Source of the DNA: Strigamia acuminata
Taxonomy: Eukaryota; Arthropoda; Chilopoda; Geophilomorpha; Linotaeniidae
Assembly: GCA_949358305.1 (NCBI GenBank)
Contig: OX442319.1
Span: forward strand, 13,454,001 to 13,518,000
Length of the DNA: 64,000 nt
Reading direction: 5' to 3'
Shown one piece after another: positions 12,825 to 23,700 of this stretch; within the stretch, counting starts at the first letter, position 1, and each line of letters opens with the position of its first letter. The position numbers and the translations under genes were made by a program. Below the pieces are notes generated by a model. The model did no database searches. It saw nothing but the letters and a program-made list of their open reading frames with translations, and was not told where the DNA came from.

Positions 12825-15800
12825 ATGGCGGATCAGCAGGGCAATTCTGCACCGTCCAATCAAGGTGAGCGAGAAAATGTTTGAAAATTGATCGAGATTT
12901 GGGGTGGTGCTGATCGCTCTTCGTTTCAGATCGGCGCAGAAGCCTGAAATTGAATTTCAACTCGAGATCCAAGGGCGGGAATGCGAATCCGCACGTTCCG
13001 CCCGCGTTTAAACCACCTGCTACGAATACGTGCAATCCGTCGACCACGAATGTGTGAGTGGTTCATTTTTTTTCTCTTTTTTTTAATTATTTTGATTTTT
13101 TAATTTTTTTTTTTTTTTTTTTTCTTTTTTTTAGTTTTGGAGAAAATACTGTCAGGTATTGGATCGGTTTGAGTGATGGGAGGACGTGGATTTGTTAATT
13201 TTGAGGAAATTTGGATGGATTTTGGTTTTTTGCTGGAATTTTGGATTTTTTTGGGTTTTTGGAGGTTTTTTGGGTTTTTTTTTTGGGATTATTCGATTTT
13301 TGGTTGGATTTTTAGGTTGGAATTGTTTTTTATTTTTTTTTTTTGGATTTTTTTGGGATTTTGGAAATTATTTTTATCACAAAAAAATCGATTATCGTTG
13401 AAAACATTCCATTTTTATCGAAATTATCGAAAATGTTATCAAAGTAATTGAAGTAACCTAAATGAATCAATTTTTAACTCGAAAAAATGCTAATCTTATC
13501 GGCATAAAAATCCAAATTTAGACAAAAAGCTGTAAATTTTCTATCCAAAAAATCAAAATTTGTATCAAAACTTTTGAGTTTTAACTTTTGGAAATTTCCA
13601 GTTTTTTGCAAAAAACAGCAAATATTTAGCAAAATAATATTGAAGTACCGTAACCCAAAAATTGAATTTTTAAACAAGTTTCATAAAAAAAACTGAAATG
13701 CTCATTTAAGAATTTCAATTATCATGAAAAAGTTCTGTTTATATGGAAAAAAAACTTCAATTTTCATGAAAAATTTCTGTTTTTATGAAAACAAACTTCA
13801 ATTTTCATGAAAAAACGTCAATTTTCATGAAAAAACGTCAATTTTCATGAAAAAACGTCAATTTTCATGAAAAAACGTCAATTTTCATGAAAAAACGTCA
13901 ATTTTCATGAAAAAACGTCAATTTTCATGAAAAAACGTCAATTTTCATGAAAAAACGTCAATTTTCATGAAAAAACGTCAATTTTCATGAAAAAACGTCA
14001 ATTTTCATGAAAAAACGTCAATTTTCATGAAAAAACGTCAATTTTCATGAAAAAACGTCAATTTTCATGAAAAAACGTCAATTTTCATGAAAAAACGTCA
14101 ATTTTCATGAAAAAACGTCAATTTTCATGAAAAAACGTCAATTTTCATGAAAAAACGTCAATTTTCATGAAAAAACGTCAATTTTCATGAAAAAACGTCA
14201 ATTTTCATGAAAAAACGTCAATTTTCATGAAAAAAACTTCAATTTTCATAAAAAAAACACTTTAATTTGAAAAGAAAAACTTCAATTTTTCTTAGAAAAT
14301 TTTTTTTGTTTTTTTAATAAAAACATCAAATTTTTATCAAACCAATATTAAAAAAATCACCAAAATTCAGTTTCCACCTCAAACCAAATCCCACAACATC
14401 CAAAACTCCCCTCCCCGCACTAAAACCACCTAAAACCCCCACTTTTCCTCCCACTAAAACAGAGAACGACTCCGAATCAACAACACGTCCGGAACTCTCA
14501 AGATCTCGCCGCAAATGGTTCGCATTTACTTCCCCGCCCCAAACCACCAACCGATCCACCAACCGAACCGATTCATTTCAGATCTACGACTTCACCGCCG
14601 AAGATCTGCGCGACCTGGGCGAAATCGGTCGAGGCGCGTTCGGCACCGTCAACAAAATGATCCACGCCAAAAGCGGCACCGTCATGGCCGTCAAAGTAAC
14701 CGAAACAAAATAGCATCGACGCCGGTTCTGTTTATTTGTTGACACTAATTTATTGCGTTTTTCCAGCGGATCCGATCGACCGTCGACGAGAAGGAACAAA
14801 AACAATTGTTGATGGACCTGGAGGTCGTCATGCTCTCCAACGAGTGTCCGTATATTGTGCAATTTTACGGAGCGATTTTCAAAGAGGTGCGAGAAATTGG
14901 TTGTATGCGCTCGGAAATGTGTTTACATGCATAATTCGACTGGGTTTTGATCAAAAGAGGTTATTTATGCGCTTGAATGTCAATTTTACGTGTGAAATTC
15001 GATGTTTTTGGTAGAATTTCTGCAGTTTTGGACCTAAAATTCAACTTCTGGACGTAAAATAATGCATTTTTAGACATTGACGTGCATAAAAATGGCATTT
15101 CTGTACTAAAAAATGTTTTATTTTTTGTCTAAAAATTGTTTTTGGTTGAAATGGGCCTCGAAAGTAGATTTACACGTCTAAAAATGCAATTTTGTGCATA
15201 AAAAGCACGGACACGTCTAAAAATTCGTCGAAAGGGACCATTTATAGGCCTAAAAAGTGCATTTGTGTCTTTAAAAAGCACTTTTACACGTCTAAAAATG
15301 CATTTTTGCGTCTAAAGAGACGAGTTTTAGACGTTAACGATACATTTCCGAGCGGCAAGCAAATGTTTGGTTAGAATAAGAACGATAAAGTGAACTGAAA
15401 GCGCTTTAATCCTTAGGGCGACTGTTGGATCTGCATGGAAGTGATGGAGATTTCTCTAGACAAATTTTATAAAATAATTTATGAAAAACTTCGCATTAGG
15501 ATACCGGAAAACATCTTAGGGAAAATTACTGTCGCTGTAAATGATAAAATTGACTGAATTATTTATACTTTACTAATAATGTTGGTTTGCAGACTGTACA
15601 TGCCTTAAATTATTTGAAAGAAAAACTGCAAATAATTCATCGGGATGTCAAACCAAGTAACATCCTGCTCGATCGAAAGGGGAACATCAAACTGTGCGAT
15701 TTTGGCATTAGTGGCCAATTAGTGGATTCTATTGCTAAAACGAGAGACGCCGGGTGCAGGCCCTACATGGCGGTGAATGCAACAACCGAGCCCGTCACCA

Positions 15801-17885
15801 AACAATCGTTGGAGGGCCCCTCGACAAACATAATTTAAAGAAAAAAATTTTCTACGAAAGGGCCCCTCACATGGGCCCCATCCAGCAGAAGAAAACCACA
15901 TGGGCCCCCACTGGACCACTAATTTTGGGGCCCCTTACCTATTTTGGGGCCCCAAATGGACCCCAAATATAATTTTAGAAGATTATTCATATGGGGGCCC
16001 ATTTTGGACCCCTTGCAGTGAATGTGGAGGGGCCCTTAATTTACAAAATTAAAGTATGAGTTCAAAAAAATAAAACATTTGAACTTTGGGCCCCTTTTGG
16101 GTTCCACGCAGCTGGGGGCCATCGATTTACAAAATTAAAAATATATATTTTGAAGTTTGGGCCTCCTTTGGGCTCCATGCAACTGAGGGGCCCTCAGTTT
16201 ACAAAATTAAAGTAAAACCAAAGTAAAAGCACTTGAACTTTGCACCTGGGAGCCCAATTTGGGCCCCAAATAGTAGAGAGGCCCTCAATTTAGAAAATTG
16301 AACATTTTGAAAATTACGTCTGAGAGGCCCTTACAAATTTGTACTTTGGAGGGGTCCTCAGTTTAGGAAATGAAAGAAAAACAAGAGAAAAACGTTTGTT
16401 TGGTGAATAGGGGGCCCCGAAATGAAATTTGATTTTGATTGATTATTGTTTTGCAGCCCGAGCGAATTGATCCCCAGAAAGCACGAGGTTACGACGTGCG
16501 ATCCGACGTGTGGAGTCTTGGCATCACTTTGGTGGGCGAGAAATGTGATGGGGGGGGGGGGGTTGCGATCGGTCGGTATAAGAGCGTTTGTCGTTTCAGA
16601 TTGAACTTGCAACCGGAAGTTTTCCATACCCCAAGTGGAACAGCGTTTTCGAGCAGCTAACCCAAGTGGTGCAAGGGGATCCACCCCGTTTAAACGCGTG
16701 TAAAAATGGCAATATGTTTACTCAGGAGTTTGTCGATTTCGTCAACACGTGTCTCATCAAAGACGAAAGCCAGAGGCCTAAATACAACCGTTTACTAGTA
16801 CGTACAAAGGATAATGTGGGCACGTATCCGTGTGTTATTTCCTATTGATTCGTTGTTCTGTGCGCCGATTAAATGACGGCAACGTGTCGTGCATTGCTAA
16901 GCATGTTTGTTACCTGTTGTCATCCCAGAATACAGTGCGGCTGTATATTATGTGGCGTCATGGTGGCAAATCGCACTGAACATGTGGATACGTGTCCATG
17001 TTATTACGTCGCTGTAAGCCGCATGCCACTGTACATTCGATTACAAACTTTTAGTAGTTTCAGTCAAAAAGCTTGCCGGTAAAAAACATGTCATTATAAG
17101 TGAAAAGGCTACCGGTAGTTTTTTTTTAATTATAAGAGCCTGGATGAATAATTATGTTTGAATTTGGCAAGAAATTTTAGTTTTTCAATATTCTGAAGAT
17201 TTTTATAAAAATAGGAGTAAATGTATAGAAATTTAGGTAAATTTTTAGAAATTTGGGTAGATTTACAGAAATTTGGGTAGATTTACAGAAAATTGGGTAG
17301 ATTTACAGAAAATTGGGTAGATTTACAGAAAATTGGGTATATTTACAGAAAATTGGGTATATTTACAGAAATTTGGGTAAATTTATAGAAATTTGGGTAG
17401 ATTTACAGAAATTTAGGTAAATTTATAGAAAATTGGGTGAATTTATAGAAACTTGGGTAAATTTATAGAAATTTGGGTAAATTTATAGAAATTTGGGTAG
17501 ATTTACAGAAATTTAGGTGAATTTATAGAAACTTGGGTAAATTTATGGAAATTGAGGCCAATATCCTACATTTTGGACATCTAAAAACGCTTTTTAGGCT
17601 TATTTTGTTTCAATTCTCATCGAAAAAAATTCCTACTCGTTTATAACGACATGCCAGTAAAAAAAAAACCCGGGTTTACCGGCAGTCTGGTCAAATTCGA
17701 GTTATTCCGGCATGCGGCTAATAAAGCGGGATATTAAGCTAAGCAGCAAAACGTGATCTGTTTTTTGTCGTCAACAGGAGCAACCCTTCATCCTGAGATC
17801 CGAAAAGGAATCTTTAGACGTTGCTGGCTACGTGTGCAGCATCTTGGACCAAATGCCGAGCAATGGCAGATTCAACAACACTTGA
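12825..17885 (+). CDS. MAP2K4: Dual-specificity MAP kinase kinase 4 (MKK4/SEK1)
   Basis: Ten exons: 12825-12864, 12930-13053, 14463-14517, 14582-14695, 14767-14886, 15417-15536, 15593-15772, 16457-16531, 16600-16797, 17778-17885. They join without a phase error into 377 residues, close to the usual ~400. The N-terminus has a MAPK docking-like site (RRRSLKLNF, 15-23). The kinase domain shows [11 protein letters not shown] (86-96), the ATP lysine in MAVK (111), HRDVKPSN (207-214), DFG (227-229) and PYMAPE. The activation-loop pair is Ser237 and Thr241 in SIAKTRDAG, targets of MAP3Ks. The C-terminus keeps the QPFIL...[12 protein letters not shown]-type region. It should phosphorylate JNK and p38 in stress signalling. 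The exon 14463-14517 donor (GTTCGC) is weak but forced by phase. MKK4 is preferred over MKK7 because of the N-terminus and [19 protein letters not shown]. Confidence 0.95.
13730..14250. repeat. 20-bp minisatellite in MKK4 intron 2
   Basis: About 22 almost perfect copies of AATTTTCATGAAAAAACGTC, with diverged units at both edges. The array is homogeneous, so recent expansion or conversion is likely. Confidence 0.95.
15850..16380. repeat. GGGGCCC interrupted repeat in MKK4 intron 7
   Basis: Irregular 50-80-base units each carry GGGGCCC and a variant of TTTACAAAATTAAA. It fills the intron between the DFG exon and the APE exon. Confidence 0.7.
16805..17005. repeat. Interspersed repeat in MKK4 intron 9 (same family as 23170-23380)
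   Basis: It shares TTCGTTGTTCTGTGCGC and CATGTTTGTTACCTGTTGTC with the PAM intron copy. Ends are GGATAATGTGGGCACGTATC and the near-complement GATACGTGTCCATGTTATTA. Confidence 0.6.
17215..17560. repeat. 20-bp minisatellite in MKK4 intron 9
   Basis: About 17 copies of ATTTACAGAAATTTGGGTAG and variants, between exons 16600-16797 and 17778-17885. Confidence 0.9.
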
Positions 17886-18394
17886 TGGCGCCGAGGGGAA
17901 AAAATAATAATAACACTAATTATTATTTTTTCTTTCTTCTGATATTTGAATTTCTTGTAATTTCCTTCAATTTTTTTAATTTTTTAATTTGTCATGCACG
18001 CGGTACTTTTTTGTCTTGTAACGGAACCACTGTAATCAGTCGTGAAACGACGCCGTTTCATCTAGTCCGGGATCGGGTGATCGGGTAATTGTCCGCAGAC
18101 GATTAAGTCGAGTTAATTGGGAGTCGAATCGGCGAATTTGTATTTTTTTTCTTTCTTTCTTTCTAGTAGAATTATTGATTGACGTTTTTAACATTTGCTC
18201 ATGGTTAATAATACACATTTTACCTCAAATGAATCGATTTTCGCTACAGAAATCACGTTACCGCAGTAGTTTCTGAGTCTTCCCATTCGTTTGTTTTCGT
18301 TGTCGGCACTTGGTTGTTTTTGTTTCTTTTCATTTCATTTTACCTTGCGTCTTTTATTAGATATGGATTTACGGTCCGTGGAACCCTTCTTGCA

Positions 18395-18890
18395 GTCTGT
18401 TTTTGGGGCCCCTTGCCATTTTTACAGTTTTATTTTGGGTCCATTATATTTTTTTCTTTTTTGGGGCCCCTTAATTTTGTTTTGGGACCCCTTAATGATT
18501 TTTCTTTTTTGGGGCCCCTCACAGTTTTTTTTCTTTTTTGGGGCCCCTTACAGTTTTTCTTTTTATTTTTTGGGGCTCCTTACAGTTCTTTTTTGTTTTT
18601 TGGGGCCCCTTACAGTTTTTCTTTTTATTTTTTGGGGCTCCTTACAGTTCTTTTTTGTTTTTTGGGGCCCCTTACATTTTTTTTTCTGTTTTGGGGCCCC
18701 TTCCTGTTTATTTTGGGGAAGAATATTTTTCAGAAGGGCCCCAAAAGGGCACTACTTGCAGTTTTCTTTTTTGGGGCCCTTCATGTAATTTTTAGGAGCC
18801 CTTGCAGATTTTTTTTTCTACAGGACGCCCCATCTTGGATTTTTTTTATGGGGCCCTTCTTGGTTTTTCTTTTAGGGGCCCAATTTAATT
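18395..18890. repeat. T-rich GGGGCCCC repeat downstream of MKK4
   Basis: Roughly fifteen units of 25-40 bases, each a T-run plus GGGGCCCCTTACAG-like core, about 0.5 kb after the MKK4 stop. A possible polyadenylation signal, AATAAA, follows at 18898-18903, so it may be in the 3' UTR. All three forward frames are partly open here because the repeat lacks stops. Confidence 0.75.
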
Positions 18891-18903
18891 AGTATCAAAT
18901 AAA

Positions 18904-19960
18904 GAATGGGGAAAATTATCTCAATTCTACCCTGAATTGAATTAGATTCAAAATTTGCAAATTTTAATTAATTTACTGAATTTTAAGCTGATCGAGAGAG
19001 ACCATGTGACCAAGTGCCTCGTCATCAATCATCAGTTTTCACGAGTGTTTACATGTGACATCTTCCTGTCGAGCGAATTCTCATTCGTTAAGAAAAACAA
19101 ATACTTTTCTTATTTCTTATTTTTGCAAAAATTAAATACTTATTCAAAAAATATCTAGAAACACGAATAAAAAAAGAAAAAACAGATGGCTGGGTTTTGA
19201 GTCGATAAGCAATTCCTATTATTATCATTATTATTATTGTTCAGTGACACTAATGTCTTAGTTAGTGGGTACTTTTAACTAGAACTGTAAATTAAGACCC
19301 CAAAATTTATAAATTACCATAAAGAATTTTCTTTTCTTTCATTTGTATAAATATAAAATAAATTTTGTTTATTATTTTCAAAAATAAAATTTGTCACTAA
19401 AGGAACATGAATAAAACAAACAAAGAAAACTGTGAGGTGTCCAAATCATTTCTTTATCAAATTCACGCAGTAATGCAAAAACTAGCAACATTAAGGGCCC
19501 CCTAATTAATGTCACGATCGTCGCAACAAATCGTCCGAAGTGTCCGACGCATCGCTCTCTTGTGACTTCACCGACCGATGAATCGACGCTTGATGAATAC
19601 AGATCCGATTAACTGTCCGACCGGCTTTTTAGAAGGAATAAACGGGTTTTGAAATATGCGTCGGTTACGATTTAAGGGAGCCTGGCCGTAAGCGAGAGCC
19701 TGTTTAGTGATAGCTTGCCTGAAAGGTGGCAGCATACTAGCCCCTCGCTCGATCAAATCATAAATTTTGTATGGGTTCTTAGAATTTGTAAAAAGAAGAG
19801 CAATAGCAGAGTGCGTATCCACAGTCCAGTTGAGGTTACGTGTCTTTTCGGACTGTCGATACTAGGGTTTCTGTTTTCCCGCCCTTTTCCGGTTCCCGGT
19901 ACCAAAATGGCCGGTACTCCCGGGAAATCGGTACTTCCGGGACTAAAAGAAGGCAGATGA
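18904..19960. other. Intergenic DNA between convergent MKK4 and PAM
   Basis: AT-rich sequence with no exon recognised. Short GGTACC/CCGGTTTCCCGG patches begin near 19860. Confidence 0.5.
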
Positions 19961-20410
19961 TTTTCGTCAAAATTGGCCATTTTTAGCCATTTATCATTGT
20001 AAAAATGGCCGTTTTTTGTCAAAATGGCTATTTGTAGCCATTTTTAGCCGTTTTCATAGAAAAATGGTCATTTTTAGCCGTTCTTCATCAAAATAGCCAT
20101 TTTTAGCCGATCTTCATCAAAATAGCCATTTTTAGTTATTTTTCATGATAAAAATGGATATTTGTAGCCATTTTAATGTTAAAAATTGCAGTTGTTTGTC
20201 AAAATGACCATTGTCAGCCATTTTTATAGTAAAAATGGCCGTTTTTCATCAAAGACGACCATTTTCATCATTGAAACTGTATAAAAATGTAACGTTGCAA
20301 TAACGTTTTGACGGAACCGGTAATTTTTGAAATTTCCCAGTTCCCGGTACCGAGATTTCTCGTCCGGTTTCCCGGGAAATCAATACCCCGGTTTCCCGTA
20401 CCGAAACCCT
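19870..20410. repeat. Repeat unit with inverted GGTACCGG-rich ends
   Basis: The left part reads TTCCCGGGAAAT-like and CCGGTACTCC motifs; the right part reads TCCCGGTACCGAGATTTC with ACTAGGGTTTC/GAAACCCTAG at the outer edges (about 19861 and 20402). Between them lies a degenerate array of GCCATTTTTAGCCGTTTTTC units (19965-20270). The inverted edges suggest a nonautonomous element that contains a minisatellite. Confidence 0.5.
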
Positions 20411-20602
20411 AGTTGATACCCTGTGTCTGCCTAAACCCTGCACGACAAGAGTCTTATTGCAATGGGGGCCCACGAGAACTGCAAAAACCTATAACATTAC
20501 ACGGCGATCGAATTTACACCGGGCCCACTGGGGCCCCATCCTTCTGTCTGCTACCACAAACTCAAGACTCGACACCTCCAGAAAACAAAGATAAGTATTT
20601 AA

Positions 20603-20608
20603 TTTATT
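20603..20608 (-). terminator. Candidate polyadenylation signal of PAM
   Basis: AATAAA on the minus strand about 190 bases after the PAM stop codon. It is a motif match only. Confidence 0.4.
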
Positions 20609-20614
20609 AAAACA

Positions 20615-20645
<31 letters not shown>

Positions 20646-20798
20646 CTAACAATCTTGACTACTAGTTCGTGACGGTGTTAATGTGTTATTTTGATGGGTA
20701 AAAATAACGGTTACGAGATTCGAATTAAAGAGAGTTTTTAAAAATTAAAATCGTAATAAAAAAAAATAGATCAGCGCCACGAATCCTGCACGTGGTTG

Positions 20799-23700
20799 TT
20801 ACGCTTTCTGCATGTTGAATTCTTCCACTTCGGAATCGCTGCTCCCCGCGTCGCTCTCCTCCAAATTCACTCGGTCGAAGCCTTTGTGCGGGTGCAAAAA
20901 TTTACCCAGGTTAAATTTATCTCCGGACGGCTGCCGGTACCCCGACATCCATCCCTTCACGTGCCCGGCATCCAACGACCGAAAATTACCTAAACAACCA
21001 ACAAATTGGGTTAACATCATATTAGAGCCGCTTCAACAGCAATCTGGAATATTGACACCACACTAGACCGCAATTTAAGTTTTTGGGGGCCCGTACCTAA
21101 TTCAAAAGGTATGCAATTATATCAAAAACAATTTTAATTTTTAGTTGGAACCCATATCAGTAGGGGGCCCATTTTAGTTGGGGCCCATATTAATTGGGTC
21201 TAATTTCTATTGGTGCACATATTAATTGGGTCTAATTTCTATTGGTGCACATATTAATCGGGGCATAATTTCAGTCGGGGCCCATTTCAGTAGGGGCCCA
21301 TTTCAGTAGGGGCCCATATTAATTGGGGCTTAATTTCTATTGGGGCCCATATTAATTGGGCCTAATTTCTATTGGTGCGCATATTAATTGGGGCATAATT
21401 TCAGTAGGGGCCCATATTAATTGGGGCATAATTTCAGTAGGGGCCCATATTAATTGGGGCATAATTTCAGTAGGGGCCCATTTCAGTAGGAGCCCACTCC
21501 TGTTGGGGCCCATATTAATTGGGGCCTAATTTCTATTGGGGCCCATATTAATTGGGGCCTAATTTCTATTGGGGCCCATATTAATTTGGGCCTAATTTCT
21601 ATTGGGGCCCATATTAATTGGGGCATAATTTCAGTAGGGGCCCATTTCAGTAGGGGCCCATATTAATTTGGGCCTAATTTCTATTGGGGCCCATATTAAT
21701 TGGGGCATAATTTCAGTAGGGGCCCATTTCAGTAGGGGCCCACTTCTTTTGGGGCCCATTTTAGTTGGGCCCTAATTTCTATTAATTGGGGCGTAATTTT
21801 TATTGGGGCCCATATTAATTGTGGCATAATTTCAGTAAGGGCCCACTTCAGATGGGGGCCATATTAATTGGGGGCCCATATTAATTGGTGCCTTCTTTCA
21901 GTTGGGGCCTATGTCTAGTGTGGGGCCCAAATGTCAAAATTCCATGCACCAAATGCTTCAACAACATGCAATTACCGTGTTTTCTTAACCGAATTAAAAC
22001 AGTGACAAGCACAACTATTAATACGGGTATTGCCAGTAAGGCAATTATGATCAGCGCAGGCGCAAGGGTCCCACTCGGCCAAGTTATAGACGAGGCTTCT
22101 GGTACAGGTTTCACTTTAACGGCTTCGAGCGCGATTGGAGTCGTGACGGCCACACTACTCGTCGGAGGAGTTCCCGAAGAAGCGGTTTCTGAATTTGGTG
22201 ATGTATGCATTAGCGAGTGGTTGTACGCAAATGTGGAGGACAGAATACTTGAAATAAACTTCCACACTCGGTTGGGTCCAATCTCCACAATGTAGACGTG
22301 TGATCCGTTGCTGGTTATGGCTATGTCGTGAGGGTTCTTTAGCTGCTGGAATTAAAGTGTGAGCATTACTGGATAGTTGTTTGCGTTCGGATTAGGCCTG
22401 TGAGGTAGCAATTTGCTAATTGGTGCAGACATGCTTAAAAAGGCTTGTGACAATGCCTTATTGCCAAAATGGACATTTTTAATTTAAAAAAAATTACTTT
22501 TACGCAGAAAAGTGACTTTTGATGCAGAAAAGTGACTTTTGATGCAGAAAAGTGACTTTTGATGCAGAAAAGTGACTTTTGATGCAGAAAAGTGACTTTT
22601 GATGCAGAAAAGTGACTTTTGATGCAGAAAAGTGACTTTTGATGCAGAAAAGTGACTTTTGATGCAGAAAAGTGACTTTTGATGCAGAAAAGTGACTTTT
22701 GATGCAGAAAATTGACTTTTGATGCAGAAAAGTGACTTTTGATGCAGAAAAGTGACTTTTGATGCAGAAAAGTGACTTTTGATGCAGAAAAGTGACTTTT
22801 GATGCAGAAAAGTGACTTTTGATGCACATAAATGACTTTTATGCACAAGACTTATATTTCAGACATTTTTAACTCATCAATGCACTTTTTAGATAAAAAT
22901 GCATGTTTTCAAATGGAAAAATGCTACCACACAGACCTTGAACTAACCACCAATTGGTAATTTACTCTTTTAAACTTACCTGATCATTTGATGGTTTGAT
23001 CACTCCAAGTGGCAACCGAGAATTAATGTCCACAACAAACCCCTGGACATTTCCAGTTTTCATATAATCCTCGGGACCGTTGACGGCAACGAGTACGCCA
23101 CCTTTCATAAACAGTCACTTTAAAATCCGTTTCAAAACCTAGGTTAGTGGAAGCATGAACCGAGGATAACATGGACACATATCAGTGTTATTATTATTGA
23201 TTTGTTGTTCTGTGCGCTGATTGGATGACAGCAATCACGTGTCATGCATTGCTTGCCAACTAAGCATGTTTGTTACCTGTTGTCATCCCACAATACATTG
23301 CGGCTATATATTATGCGGCGCCATCGGTGGCAAAACGCACTGAACGTGTGGATACGTGTCCACGTTATCCTTGGTTCATGGTGGAAGCAATTTCTTACCA
23401 TTTGTCGGCGAATAGGCCACGGAAAACAAGCGTGATCCAAACTGCGGGATGTTTATTTGGCAGTGGAAAGTGCCATTAGCGATGCTGAAGCACTGAATTC
23501 GACCGTTCTCGCGGTCGGCAACACACAGCAGATCTTTGTCTTCGGCTAATGTCAGTTTGTGTGGAATATAAAATGAATAGGCTGGTGGTGGTCCAAGTTT
23601 AAATCCTATAAAATATCATCAAAGTCCTGTTAGTTTGGAAAAACGTGTTTGGGGCCCCACAGCAAACAATTTTGTAGGCTTCAGGCAGCATGCGGCCAAC

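Noticed and set aside
13730-14250. CRISPR-like look of regular 20-bp direct repeats
   Set aside because: There are no unique spacers; units are head to tail. The locus is an intron of a eukaryotic gene.
16551-16563. Run of G near an MKK4 donor
   Set aside because: A short poly-G run in an intron with no clear role; it may be a sequencing-prone site.
18291-18892. Hydrophobic frames (FFLFWGPLQF) after MKK4
   Set aside because: Translation of a T-run/GGGGCCCC repeat in three frames. No splice or family support.
22435-22848. Three overlapping minus-strand frames with SASKVTFLHQK repeats
   Set aside because: The 20-bp unit is read in all frames, each giving a 20-residue period; a minisatellite artefact.
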